Origin: Undibacterium umbellatum
GTDB lineage: Bacteria; Pseudomonadota; Gammaproteobacteria; Burkholderiales; Burkholderiaceae_D
Assembly (NCBI RefSeq): GCF_014284125.1
Contig: NZ_JACOFX010000004.1
Span: 287,865-351,864 of the forward strand
Direction of reading: 5' to 3'
DNA length: 64,000 nucleotides
Of the stretch, positions 54,477 through 63,883 are shown piece by piece (position 1 is the stretch's first letter; each line of letters begins with the position of its first letter). A program made the translations under genes and the position numbers. Under the pieces are notes generated by a model. The model did not search any database. It saw only the letters and a list, made by a program, of their open reading frames with translations, and had not been told where the DNA came from.

Positions 54477-56228
54477 ATGATGACGAATGAAGCGCGTGGT
54501 ATGACGGTGAGGACACGCATCTGGGCTGGCTTTGCCTTGGTTTTATCAATGATGATAGTTCTTACGAGCATCGGGATCGCGCAGGTCAACTCGATTTCCA
54601 AAGGCCTGACCACGATCGGGGATGTCAACAGCGTCAAGCAACGCTATGCGATTAACTTTCGCGGTAGCGTCCATGATCGGGCAATCGCGTTGCGCGATGT
54701 GATCTTTGTCCCAACAGAGGCCGAGCTGCAGCCTGTTCTTGAGAAAATTGCCAGCCTCTCGGCAGACTATGAAAAGTCCGCAGGGCCGTTGGACAAAATG
54801 TTTAGCGAGCGAACCGACATCAGTAGCGAGGAAAAGCAGATCCTGGCAAGCATCAAGGAAACAGAAGCACGTACGCTCCCCCTGATTAAGAAAGTCGTCG
54901 AACTGCGTCGTGCTGGCGAGAGCGAGCAAGCCAAGCAAATAATGCTAGCTGACGCACGCCCTGCTTTTGTGGAATGGCTTGGTCGCATTAACAAGCTCAT
55001 CGATTTCGAAGAAAACTTGAATCGTTCCGAATCGGCGTCTGCACGGGGTACAGCCAGTGGTTTTCAAACACTAATGATGATTATGTGCTTCGGTGCGCTC
55101 ATCGTGGGTGCAGTTGTTGCTACTCTCATTACCCGTAGCATCATGAAGGCGCTCGGCGGCGAACCCAGTAAAGCTAGTGCAATTGCCCGCAGCATCGCAT
55201 CAGGCGACCTTAGCGTTATTATTAGCCTCGACTCTCGCGACCAGACAAGCGTATTGTCAGCAATGAAGGAAATGCGTGACAGTCTGGTGAGTATCGTGGG
55301 GCGTGTGCGCAGTGCAACCGAGTCGATTTCAACTGGCTCATCGGAAATTGCATCTGGCAACCTAGACCTGTCTCAGCGTACCGAGCAGCAGGCATCATCA
55401 CTTGAGAAAACCACTACTTCCATGGAAGAGCTGACAGCGACGGTGAAACAGAATGCGGACAATGCGCGACAAGCAAATAAACTGGCTGTAACTGCATCGG
55501 GTGTAGCGGTCAAGGGTGGCGAGGTTGTGGCCCAAGTTGTTGACACGATGGGGTCGATCAACGATTCCGCCAAAAAGATCGTCGATATCATCGCGGTCAT
55601 TGACGGCATCGCTTTCCAGACAAACATTCTTGCCTTGAACGCAGCTGTCGAAGCGGCGCGCGCGGGTGAGCAAGGGCGTGGTTTCGCCGTCGTCGCGAGC
55701 GAAGTGCGCAACCTTGCGCAACGCTCTGCTGCAGCTGCCAAGGAGATCAAGACCTTAATTGGCGATTCCGTGGAGAAAGTCGACGCCGGCAGCAAACTGG
55801 TGGCCGAAGCCGGCAGCACCATGGGTGAGATCGTCGGCAGTGTCAAGCGGGTGACCGATATCATGGCTGAAATCATGGCTGCCAGCCAGGAGCAGAGTGC
55901 CGGTATCGAACAGGTGAATCAAGCTATTGGCCAGATGGATCAAGTCACGCAGCAAAATGCAGCGCTGGTGGAAGAAGCGGCGGCGGCGGCCGAATCGATG
56001 CAGGAGCAGGCTGACCAATTGGCGCAAACGGTCGCGATTTTCAAGCTTGATAGCACTTCACAGTTTTCAGTCGAAGCTGCTCCGGCTCGCCCTGTAAGGT
56101 CGACTGCATCGATTCGTAAGGAAGGCCCGGTCGCCCTTCCGGCTTCGCCGACCCAAGCAGCTCGCAGGCAGGCAACAAAGAAACTCGAAGCAGTCGCGCC
56201 GGCTGGAAATGAATGGGAATCGTTTTAA
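54477..56228 (+). CDS. methyl-accepting chemotaxis protein
   Basis: 583 residues. Helix one [20 protein letters not shown], a helical periplasmic domain of the 4HB type (~residues 40-190), helix two [24 protein letters not shown] and the signalling hairpin with [20 protein letters not shown]. The C-terminus is NEWESF, like the CheR/CheB-docking xWxxF pentapeptide. Ala/Ser/Gln-rich linkers precede it. A second ATG at 54480 has better spacing from GGAAG. Co-transcribed with cheW. Confidence 0.93.
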   Translation: MMTNEARGMTVRTRIWAGFALVLSMMIVLTSIGIAQVNSISKGLTTIGDVNSVKQRYAINFRGSVHDRAIALRDVIFVPTEAELQPVLEKIASLSADYEKSAGPLDKMFSERTDISSEEKQILASIKETEARTLPLIKKVVELRRAGESEQAKQIMLADARPAFVEWLGRINKLIDFEENLNRSESASARGTASGFQTLMMIMCFGALIVGAVVATLITRSIMKALGGEPSKASAIARSIASGDLSVIISLDSRDQTSVLSAMKEMRDSLVSIVGRVRSATESISTGSSEIASGNLDLSQRTEQQASSLEKTTTSMEELTATVKQNADNARQANKLAVTASGVAVKGGEVVAQVVDTMGSINDSAKKIVDIIAVIDGIAFQTNILALNAAVEAARAGEQGRGFAVVASEVRNLAQRSAAAAKEIKTLIGDSVEKVDAGSKLVAEAGSTMGEIVGSVKRVTDIMAEIMAASQEQSAGIEQVNQAIGQMDQVTQQNAALVEEAAAAAESMQEQADQLAQTVAIFKLDSTSQFSVEAAPARPVRSTASIRKEGPVALPASPTQAARRQATKKLEAVAPAGNEWESF

Positions 56229-56561
56229 AGGTTCTTGTTAAATCACAACTTGCCCGAGAACCTCATCACTAGACGAGGGCGCAAAAGCTGCAAAAGATGT
56301 GGTCTTACATTCATACATTTTCTTGGTTTGAAATTGTCGTAATGTAAGACGTGACCCAATCTTTCTGACCCTATCTTTCTGGGGGTTAATGGGTGACCCT
56401 ATCTTTTTGGACCCTATTTTTTTGCAGGTTGGGCAGCGTGCTTCCGTCGCCGAATTCCAGCGTGACATGGTTGGCGTCAACAAAGTCGCCACAAAAACCC
56501 GTGCTAGATGCAAAGAGAACAGGCGCAGGTCTTCAAGCAGGTTCTCGACCCTGTTCATGCA
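56229..56561. other. intergenic repeat-rich stretch
   Basis: Contains repeat copy 2 of 3 (AATGTAAGACGTGACCC, 56341-56357) followed by three GACCCTATCTTT(C/T)TG-like units (56367-56430). The remainder (56430-56558) reads on the minus strand partly like coding sequence (DANHVTLEFGDGSTLPN) but in no continuous frame, so it may be a gene fragment. Confidence 0.5.
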
Positions 56562-56960
56562 TCAGCCTCCCCCTAGAAAGGCGGTGCGAAACTCCGGTGC
56601 GGGTTCCCGGTTGGAATAGATGTAGAGCATGACCCCATTTGGATCGCGCAGCGCAAAGCCGCGGTCACCCCAAGGGTGATCCTCGGGTGGAGTGTCAGGG
56701 GTGAGGCCAGTGACCAGAAGTTCGTTGTAGGTATCATCCACATCGGCAACGCAGAAATTATAGGTCAGGCCCGTGGGGTCACAAGCTGGCTGCTCGTGCT
56801 GTGGTTCCATGAATTGCAGCGACAGTCCAGGGCCGAATTCGAGGCTGATGAACCAACCGCAATCGAACACGAGGCGGGCGCCGAAATGTTTAATGTAGAA
56901 CGCACGAGAGGCGGCGACATGCGGTGTGGTAATGGCGGGAGAAGCTGTTGTTGGTTGCAT
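56562..56960 (-). CDS. VOC family (glyoxalase/bleomycin-resistance) protein
   Basis: 132 residues: HVAASRAFYIKHFGARLVFD, WFISLEFGPGLSLQFMEPQ, then ALRDPNGVMLYIYSNREPAP. This is a single VOC module pair with the DPNG turn; members bind metal and act as lyases, dioxygenases or drug-binding proteins. Substrate unknown. Third gene of an AraC-VOC-VOC set; visibly GC-richer than the surroundings. Confidence 0.85.
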   Translation of the reverse strand: MQPTTASPAITTPHVAASRAFYIKHFGARLVFDCGWFISLEFGPGLSLQFMEPQHEQPACDPTGLTYNFCVADVDDTYNELLVTGLTPDTPPEDHPWGDRGFALRDPNGVMLYIYSNREPAPEFRTAFLGGG

Positions 56961-56970
56961 TGTGGCCCCC

Positions 56971-57372
56971 TCAGGAGATTGCTGTCATGTCGGAGCAAAG
57001 CTCGACCAGGCCGCCGCTCGGGTCTCGGACATAGCCGACGATCTGCCCCCACGGTTTGGCCGTTGGCGGCGACAGCGGGCTTGCCCCGGCCGCGACCGCT
57101 CTATCCCATGACGATTGCGGATCGTCGCAGATCAACGCGATTTCCACCGCCTGGGCCAGATCACTGGCACGCAGGGGGCGAATGGCCAACCCGTTCATCT
57201 CGGCCATCTCTTCACCCGCGAAGGCCAGGGTGGTGTCGCCGGTTTCCATCTCGGCATATTGGTTACTTTCATGGAGAAACCGCAGCGTCAGGCCGAAGGC
57301 CGCCTCGTAAAAGGCGATGGTTGCCCGAACATCTGGGACATAAATAATGGTATAGCCGAATCTGACTGTCAT
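56971..57372 (-). CDS. VOC family protein
   Basis: 133 residues from the ATG at 57372, which has a textbook AGGAGG. FGYTIIYVPDVRATIAFYEA, AFGLTLRFLHES, GDTTLAFAG and GYVRDPSGGLVELCSD identify the VOC fold. It lies between the AraC-type regulator and the other VOC gene with gaps of 69 and 10 bp. High GC like both neighbours. Confidence 0.88.
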   Translation of the reverse strand: MTVRFGYTIIYVPDVRATIAFYEAAFGLTLRFLHESNQYAEMETGDTTLAFAGEEMAEMNGLAIRPLRASDLAQAVEIALICDDPQSSWDRAVAAGASPLSPPTAKPWGQIVGYVRDPSGGLVELCSDMTAIS

Positions 57373-57441
57373 AGGGACCTCCTTGTTCATTTCCCCCAAC
57401 CATACCAGCGGCGCCGCTGCCGGTCTTGTAAAAATCAGACA

Positions 57442-58242
57442 TCAATCGCCAAGCGTGACCAGTGTCACATCCCCCATCCGGGCAGGCGAAAGCCCGCCAA
57501 AATCGCGTAAAGCGTGGGTCATATGGGCCTGATCAGCATATCCCGCCTCAAACGCCGCTTCAGATGGGCGCAGGTGATGGTCGCGAAGCAGGCGCAGTGC
57601 GCGGTGAAACTGCAAAATCCGGGCATAGGATTTGGGTGGCAGGCCCGTCGCATCGCGCACGATCCGCTGAACCGTCCGGGTGCTGATGTCCTGCATGCGC
57701 GCTATATCCTGAACCGCAAGTCGGCCACCGGAAGCATGGAGCGCGCTTAGAATGCGCAGGGTCTTTATGGGCGGAAGACTGTGCCCAAGCGCAATGCGGT
57801 GTTGCACGAAAGCAACCAACCGGCCCGGCAGATCGTCCGGTGAAGTCGCCTCTGCACATAGATCGGCAAGCTGTGGGCAGGCGCCGATCGCCGCCTCACC
57901 CATAAGGTTCCCGTCCCGCAAAAGCCCAGGGCTCAGCCCCAAAATGGGATAAAAAAAGCCCGGACGCAGTCGGATACCAGCAAAGCCCATGCCCGGTTCC
58001 ACCACAACATCATAATGCCGGGTCGTCGGGCCTGTCACCACAACGGTGATGCTATTGATCGGACGTACCTTGGCGCAGAACCGTAAAATGATATCACAAC
58101 GCCCGTCGGGCAAAACCCGATGGGCGCGGGCCTTGTCAGCTACGGACACCCAGACCGCTTCGATCCCACGGCCAGGATCGGCTCCACTCGAAAGCTCGGT
58201 GTAGCGTGAGGGGTGCGGGCTGCATGATATCGGGGTTTGCAT
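57442..58242 (-). CDS. AraC family transcriptional regulator
   Basis: 266 residues from the ATG at 58242. N-terminal sensor of the DUF6597 type (YTELSSGADPGRGIEAVWVS; LPDGRCDIILRF), then the two AraC HTH motifs: VQDIARMQDISTRTVQRIVR and PSEAAFEAGYADQAHMTHAL with LRDFGGLSPARMGD. It probably controls the two VOC genes behind it. Codon and base composition are of a high-GC donor. Confidence 0.88.
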   Translation of the reverse strand: MQTPISCSPHPSRYTELSSGADPGRGIEAVWVSVADKARAHRVLPDGRCDIILRFCAKVRPINSITVVVTGPTTRHYDVVVEPGMGFAGIRLRPGFFYPILGLSPGLLRDGNLMGEAAIGACPQLADLCAEATSPDDLPGRLVAFVQHRIALGHSLPPIKTLRILSALHASGGRLAVQDIARMQDISTRTVQRIVRDATGLPPKSYARILQFHRALRLLRDHHLRPSEAAFEAGYADQAHMTHALRDFGGLSPARMGDVTLVTLGD

Positions 58243-58522
58243 CAAGGCTCGGTTCCGGATGGCGTCGAAATGGACATCCTATCATTTGATTTGTGTCGAT
58301 GAATGATGTCAGCGACGGTATTCTTGCTGATCGCTAGGTCACGCGCGACCTAGCGATCAAAATAGGGGCACCCATTAGTCCCCGATCAAAATAGCGTCAG
58401 GTCTCTTAAGCAAACATTCTAAGTCATTGAATTTTAACGAGTAAATTCTAGTGTTTGCTTCGGCGCGATTTTCGGCAGCGAGCCGATTACTCCGCTTACA
58501 TTACGACAATTCTAAATTAAGA
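58243..58522. other. junction region with HTH remnant and perfect hairpin
   Basis: On the minus strand about 58290-58345 reads VARDLAISKNTVADIIH, an HTH sequence like those at the N-terminus of transposases or in resolvases, cut short on both sides. It overlaps a perfect 13-bp inverted repeat, TGATCGCTAGGTC / GACCTAGCGATCA (58328-58359). GATCAAAATAG then occurs twice. The GC-rich block ends here. Confidence 0.5.
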
Positions 58523-58549
58523 AAATGCAGGAATGTAAGAGCTGCCCCC
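58523..58549 (+). repeat. short direct repeat, copy 3 of 3
   Basis: AAATGCAGGAATGTAAGAGC then TGCCCCC; see 53261-53287 and 56341-56357. Confidence 0.75.
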
Positions 58550-58571
58550 CTTCTTTCATGCGGATGTTCAC

Positions 58572-58919
58572 CTATAACTTGGAACAACAAGAAAATCCGA
58601 GAACTGTAGTCCCGTCTGTTAAAACGAAGGTATATGAAATCTCATTGTCATTTTCTGCGCTAAACATTGTTCCGGAAACCTCAAATGGTGGTACATCCTC
58701 CTTGCTAGACGTCACTGTCATCACAACTTCGCTGTCGTCGCTCACCTTACCCACAAATTTTGCATAGATGTCGGAGTCCTTGGTGCACACATCTCCAAGG
58801 CACATCACACCTGAGATATCACAATTATCTTCACTCACTTCAAAGTATGCTTGGCCTCTAGTGACAAGCCAACGCCCTTTAAAATCGACACCCATAAACC
58901 AATTCCAATTAAATTCCAT
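58572..58919 (-). CDS. hypothetical protein
   Basis: 115 residues from the ATG at 58919 (MEFNWNWFMGVDFKGRWLVT). Rich in Asp, Glu, Val and Cys, beta-stranded, acidic, no signal peptide. It looks like a small cytoplasmic immunity-type or stress protein, but no family is recognised. AT-richer than the block before it. Confidence 0.5.
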   Translation of the reverse strand: MEFNWNWFMGVDFKGRWLVTRGQAYFEVSEDNCDISGVMCLGDVCTKDSDIYAKFVGKVSDDSEVVMTVTSSKEDVPPFEVSGTMFSAENDNEISYTFVLTDGTTVLGFSCCSKL

Positions 58920-59138
58920 ATCGTCCTGAACTCCGCATTCAATTAACCACGACAACCTGACACACAGCCACTATCTTTCGCCATGTCGAGTACGCTATAC
59001 CATCTTAAAATTTTTTCTGCTTCTTGTTCTCAACTGTCCTCTGATAGTTCTATCGAGGACGCTTGTCACTCTGTATAAAAAGGGTCATAACAATGCGAGC
59101 AAGTTAAAGGCTACAATGACTCTGTCGCTTGACCCCAG

Positions 59139-59504
59139 CTAGTCGTACTGCATTTGTGAATATTTGGATATGGCTTTCCCATCTGAGGCCACCGACACGC
59201 CACAGACTGCTTTGTCAAACATAAATCCAGGAAACAAGAAGGTGTGGCCTTTATCTTCTACTGATCCGTAATGAAGAGCACCTCTTTTACCTAATTTTTC
59301 TTCAAATTTTGTGACTGCAAGAGAAATGTCTGAGCCCAGTTCAATCGCATCGCAGAAAGCCTGCGCTTCTCTTTCAGCAGACCAGTTTATATACCCCACC
59401 AGAGCAATCAAAATTACTGGCACTGAAATTATGGCAAAGGCGATTTTCACAAACATGGAGTAGCGCCTTCTGACCGGATCTTTTTTATTGACTATAAAGC
59501 TCAT
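59139..59504 (-). CDS. hypothetical single-helix membrane protein
   Basis: 121 residues. A basic N-terminus (KKDPVRRRYSMFVK) precedes one membrane helix (IAFAIISVPVILIALVGYIN), then a ~80-residue domain with EAQAFCDAIELGSDISLAV and GSVEDKGHTFLFPGFMF. It is anchored with the domain probably outside. Family not recognised. Confidence 0.55.
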   Translation of the reverse strand: MSFIVNKKDPVRRRYSMFVKIAFAIISVPVILIALVGYINWSAEREAQAFCDAIELGSDISLAVTKFEEKLGKRGALHYGSVEDKGHTFLFPGFMFDKAVCGVSVASDGKAISKYSQMQYD

Positions 59505-59590
59505 TTTTCAGCATTGACTTTCGAATCTAAGATTACGCAATCTGATCGTGGCTGTGCATTGATTCCCGAAAACCCCGATCGATTTCAAAC

Positions 59591-59995
59591 CTATTCATGT
59601 TGTGAACATCTTGTGATTTTTTCTTCGTAGAATTCACCTTCGGACAATTTCCATATATAACTCTCTGTCCCATCTTCATGATCTGCATGAAATATTCCTG
59701 TCAGGTAGTCGGTTGCCCAGTCTTCTGTATGAATGATTTCTTTTGTGAGTGTTTTTAGCTGATCTCTGATGTAGCTGAGGCGCTGGATTCGTATATCTGC
59801 ACCATAGAAGATGTAATGCGTCCAGTTGATATGCGTGTCTGGTATTACCCAGCCCTGGTTATACATTTCTGCTCCTGTTGCATCAAATCTGTAATCCCTG
59901 GCTTTATCAATGAAGGATGAAATGACTGCCTTGATCTGTGGGATAGACTCTTCACGGCATTCTATCCAGCCTCTGACGCTTATATATGTTCCCAT
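59591..59995 (-). CDS. hypothetical protein
   Basis: 134 residues, cytoplasmic: MGTYISVRGWIECREESIPQ, TGAEMYNQGWVIPDTHINWT, HYIFYGADIRIQRLSYIRDQ. Alpha/beta with many aromatics, like small immunity or DUF proteins in polymorphic-toxin neighbourhoods. I do not recognise it. No operon partner within 80 bp. Confidence 0.55.
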   Translation of the reverse strand: MGTYISVRGWIECREESIPQIKAVISSFIDKARDYRFDATGAEMYNQGWVIPDTHINWTHYIFYGADIRIQRLSYIRDQLKTLTKEIIHTEDWATDYLTGIFHADHEDGTESYIWKLSEGEFYEEKITRCSQHE

Positions 59996-60393
59996 GCTGC
60001 TTAAGTGGAGCCTTGACGAAAATGCATATTGTACTATTGTCAGTTCACCTCACTGAAAGACAAAAAAACCACGCTGCTGCTAAGCGCAATGTGATCTGGC
60101 ACGTTTCTCGAAATGCTGTATTGGAACCGTAACCACGAGTTAGGACAATCTGCAATAAAAGTACCCGCCTGTCGCCGTCAGAGGGCAGGGAAAAACACCC
60201 ATGAGCTGCCTAGTCTTGCCTCAATCAAATACATCAACCACAAGCTCAGGCGGACAGGTATCACTGGCTTAGAATCTATTTCCGTGCATTTTGGTAAGTC
60301 TCTGCGCTGAAGCCCTGTAGGACGAAGAGCCAAAAAAGTTCTTATACAAATTAATGCTTTACTTTGATAAATCCATTGATATACTCCAATTAA
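59996..60393. other. intergenic region, no supported gene
   Basis: A 65-codon plus-strand frame (60113-60310) and a long antisense frame (60178-60675) are open but lack ribosome-binding sites and protein-like composition. I see nothing else except the operator repeats just downstream. Confidence 0.4.
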
Positions 60394-60428
60394 CATCCCA
60401 TAAACATCCAATTGCCATCCAAATGGAT
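60394..60428 (+). promoter_or_regulatory. CATCC iterons, probable RHH operator
   Basis: CATCC occurs at 60394, 60405 and 60416, exactly 11 bp apart, and an inverted GGATG closes the array at 60424-60428. One-turn spacing of short repeats is how ribbon-helix-helix repressors bind cooperatively. It lies 26-60 bp ahead of the RHH gene. Confidence 0.55.
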
Positions 60429-60453
60429 GATAGTTCAAAGTTAAAGAAAAAAT

Positions 60454-60867
60454 ATGACTGTCACCGACATACGGGCCAAGGCTAGCGATACTGAAAAAAT
60501 TACCATCAATCTTGGCCTGGTCGATCTGGGTCAGGTTGATTTGCTGGTACAGGAAGGTTTCTATTCGAACCGTACTGACCTGATACGTACAGCAATACGC
60601 AATCAGTTGCTGACTCATGCTGAAGTCATACGCCAGACAGTAATACGCAAGAGCCTGGTACTGGGTCTGCAGCATTACACGCGTGCCGATCTAGAGGCCG
60701 TGCGGGATGCAGGGCAGCGTTTGCAAATACAGGTATTGGGGTTGGCCAGTATTGCAGCCGATGTCAGCCCCGAGCTTGCCGTGGCGAGTATCGAATCTAT
60801 TTCTGTCCTGGGTGCATTCCAGGCCAGTAGCGCGGTAAAAGCCGCGCTGGCAGACCGCATTCTTTGA
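60454..60867 (+). CDS. ribbon-helix-helix (CopG-like) regulator
   Basis: 137 residues. The RHH core is TEKITINLGLVDLGQVDLLV then QEGFYSNRTDLIRTAIRNQL, a beta strand and two helices near the N-terminus (residues 14-53); the rest is a predicted ligand or oligomerisation part. This type is regularly found just upstream of PHB-depolymerase-like esterases, as here (43 bp gap), and likely autoregulates through the CATCC repeats. Confidence 0.8.
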   Translation: MTVTDIRAKASDTEKITINLGLVDLGQVDLLVQEGFYSNRTDLIRTAIRNQLLTHAEVIRQTVIRKSLVLGLQHYTRADLEAVRDAGQRLQIQVLGLASIAADVSPELAVASIESISVLGAFQASSAVKAALADRIL

Positions 60868-60910
60868 ATGCACAAGTCCGCTTCATATGCACCAACATTG
60901 AAAGTAGAAC

Positions 60911-62155
60911 ATGAATTTTAATCAAGACCTGCTGGCCCGCATGCGCATGGCAGGACAATCCTGGCGCGATGCACAGGCATTTGCCGTGCCAGTTAAGGGC
61001 AGCATTAATCCAGAGCAATTGCAGAAATTGACTGCCGTCACAGAACTGATACAACGTACTCTTAACGATCATTTGCCAGGACTTGCAAAAGCAGATACGC
61101 ATGCAGACATACATCACACAAGAGCAGACGATGCAAAGTGGGAGCAGTCGCTGCATGACATCAACCCACGGCCTGCAAAGAAACACGATGTTCAGGCACG
61201 AGGCGAAGCTGCGCCTCAGGCAGATGTCATTGATGTTGACACTCTACAGACCAGGAAAAGTGATAAAAGTAATGCAGGCCGATTCATCAGCGGCAGCTAT
61301 GCCAATGCCCATGGCAAGCGCGGCTATAAACTGTATGTTCCTTCCAGCTATGCTGGAAATACCGGACAGGCCCTACCTCTGATCGTCATGCTGCATGGCT
61401 GCACGCAAGGGCCAGATGATTTTGCCACCGGCACAGGTATGAATTTGATAGCAGAGCAGCAGCAATGCATCGTGGTCTATCCGGCTCAGGACCAGGGCGC
61501 AAACACGTCGAAATGCTGGAACTGGTTCAAGGCTATGGATCAAAAACGTGACCAGGGTGAACCTGCTCTGATAGCTGGTATTACCCGTGAAATCATGGCT
61601 GATTATCATGTCGACGAGAGACGCGTGTTTATCGCTGGCATGTCTGCTGGCGGTGCTATGGCGGCCATCATGGCAGATGCCTATCCCGAGCTGTATGCCG
61701 CAGTTGGCATTCATTCTGGCCTGCCTTTCGGCGCAGCGAGCGATTTACCGTCCGCACTGGCAGCCATGCGTGGTGCTGCCAGCCAAAGCAAGAAGCCTTC
61801 TGCAGGCGCGGCAATACCTATCATCGTCTTCCATGGCGATCAGGATCATACCGTCAACAACAAGAATGCCGATCACATCATGACACGTTACCTCGACCAT
61901 AGTCAGGCAAGGTCATTACAGGCACAAGAAGAGAACGGCAGCGGGAAGAACGGTCGCCGCTACACACGCACGCGCTACGCTGGCGATGTCGCATCCCAGC
62001 CAGCCCATGCTGAACAATGGGTCATCCACGGCGCTGGTCATGCCTGGTCAGGCGGTAATAGCCAAGGCAGTTATACCGACGCTTCAGGGCCAGACGCCAG
62101 CCGCGAAATGTTGCGCTTCTTTCTCTCGCAAGCGAGCAACATCAAACCCGACTGA
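60911..62155 (+). CDS. PHB depolymerase family esterase
   Basis: 414 residues without a signal peptide. An N-terminal ~120-residue extension is followed by the alpha/beta-hydrolase: oxyanion motif IVMLHGCTQGPDDFATGTGM, nucleophile Ser in FIAGMSAGGAMAAIMADAYP, Asp in VFHGDQDHTVNN and His in IHGAGHAWSGG, so the triad is complete. LpqC/PhaZ-like; it may cleave intracellular polyhydroxyalkanoate oligomers or other esters. A 12-bp stem terminator follows. Confidence 0.88.
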   Translation: MNFNQDLLARMRMAGQSWRDAQAFAVPVKGSINPEQLQKLTAVTELIQRTLNDHLPGLAKADTHADIHHTRADDAKWEQSLHDINPRPAKKHDVQARGEAAPQADVIDVDTLQTRKSDKSNAGRFISGSYANAHGKRGYKLYVPSSYAGNTGQALPLIVMLHGCTQGPDDFATGTGMNLIAEQQQCIVVYPAQDQGANTSKCWNWFKAMDQKRDQGEPALIAGITREIMADYHVDERRVFIAGMSAGGAMAAIMADAYPELYAAVGIHSGLPFGAASDLPSALAAMRGAASQSKKPSAGAAIPIIVFHGDQDHTVNNKNADHIMTRYLDHSQARSLQAQEENGSGKNGRRYTRTRYAGDVASQPAHAEQWVIHGAGHAWSGGNSQGSYTDASGPDASREMLRFFLSQASNIKPD

Positions 62156-62203
62156 AAAAATATCAGCAATAGCAAAGTCCCTCGCCAGAAGGGATAAGAA
62201 ATG

Positions 62204-62239
62204 AAGCCTTATGCACTGATATGCATAAGGCTTTATTTC
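62204..62239. terminator. strong hairpin terminator between convergent genes
   Basis: AAGCCTTATGCA (62204-62215) and TGCATAAGGCTT (62222-62233) form a perfect 12-bp stem with a 6-nt loop, then TATTTC. It lies between the esterase stop and the end of the catalase gene and probably serves both. Confidence 0.75.
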
Positions 62240-62257
62240 AATATACAGTTCTACTTA

Positions 62258-63880
62258 TTAAAGCGATGGGCGCACAAATTTTTCACGAGCCCACATGCGC
62301 GTTTTTGCTGCCGCCACAAAGTCTTTCAACTTATCCGTGGATATGACAGCAGCATCTTTATTGATGCCCGCTGCATTCAGCAGGATCTCGCCACCCGCAT
62401 CATAAGCAATCGCTTTCAGGTGACTAAATGCATCCCTGACAAAGTCGCAGGCTGCCATATCCCCTTCCAGTTTTTTTGCCGATTCGTCAGTAAGAACAAC
62501 AACGATGGCATCAAATATCACCGACGGGCTGCCTGCCAGTTGACCATCTATTTTGGCTTCTGTGCCATCTGACAAATGTACGCCATTGATACGCGGTGCG
62601 ATGATCTTGTACTTGGCATCGGCGCTGGCCACAGCAGCTTTTACTTTTTCCAATATCTTGGCATCTGAGCCTTCGGCAATGAGTACACCGACCACACGAC
62701 CTGCCAGGGTATCCTTCATTTTATCTATCAATCGCAAGGCTGGTGATACGGGCAAATCCTGTACTATTACCATGGTGGCAGGTGCCGCGGGTAACTCCTT
62801 GATGCCCAGGCCATGGGCCAGGCGTTGTGCCAGTTCTTCATCGATATACCGCATATGACCGACCATCGCCAAACGTATATGCGGATGCTCGACTTTTGAC
62901 AGTTCAAAGACCAGTGCCGCAATAATATGTGCTTGCTCTGTTTCGTCCTGGCTGGCAAAAAATTGACGTGCCTGGCTGTAATGATCTGCAAAACTTTCAG
63001 GGCGTATCCGGCCTTTGTCACCTGCCACAGGCTCTGCCACGCTGTTAAAACCTGTCAATGGCTGTTCGCGTGGCGCGTCCTTTGCCAGCGTGTTTGGCTC
63101 ATACGCAACCCTGCCTGTAGGGCGCGCCATTTGCATATGACCATCACGCTGGTGATTGGCCAATGGACACTTTGGTGCATTGACAGGAATCTGGTGAAAA
63201 TTAGGTGAACCCAATTTGGACAACTGCGTATCGAGATAAGAAAATAAACGCCCCTGCAACAAAGGATCATCCGAGAAATCAATGCCGGGGACTATATGCG
63301 ATGGGCAAAACGCCACTTGCTCTGTCTCTGCAAAGAAGTTATCTGGCCACCTGTCCAACACCATGCGCCCTACGACAGTCAGTGGCACCAGTTCCTCAGG
63401 TATGAGCTTGGTGGCATCGAGATGATCAAACGGGAATTGATCTGCTTCTTTTTGCGTGAATAGCTGCACCGCCAGTTCCCATTCAGGGAAGTCGCCTGCA
63501 GTAATGGCTTCAAAAAAATCACGCCTGTGGAAGTCAGGGTCAGCACCGGCAATTTTGACTGTCTCATCCCAAATGGTGGATTGCAACCCTGCTTTTGGAC
63601 GCCAGTGGAATTTCACGAAAGTGGCTTCTCCATCCGTGTTAACGAGCCGGAAAGAATGCACGCCAAAGCCTTCTATCATGCGCAATGATCTTGGCAGTGT
63701 GCGGTCTGACATGATCCACATCACCATGTGCATGGCTTCTGGCGTCAGTGAAATGAAATCCCAAAAGGTATCATGTGCAGTTGCTGCTTGCGGGAAGCCA
63801 CGATCAGGTTCCATTTTTACGGCATGGATAAGATCAGGAAATTTAATGGCATCCTGGATAAAAAAAATTGGAACGCGAGT
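62258..63880 (-). pseudogene. katE: 5'-truncated large-subunit catalase (KatE/HPII type)
   Basis: The frame encodes a clade 2 catalase from [20 protein letters not shown] through [20 protein letters not shown] and the haem-binding Tyr in [15 protein letters not shown] to the C-terminal flavodoxin-like (DJ-1/PfpI) domain (ATMVIVQDLPVSPALRLIDK). Upstream, catalase similarity stops at 63880, where a TGA (63881-63883) follows unrelated sequence. The missing ~150-200 residues contain the catalytic His and the distal Asn, so no activity is expected even if translation began at the internal ATG at 63814. Confidence 0.85.
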
Positions 63881-63883
63881 TCA

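Noticed and set aside
60178..60675. 165-codon minus-strand frame
   Set aside because: Antisense to the RHH gene and spans its operator; no coding signs.
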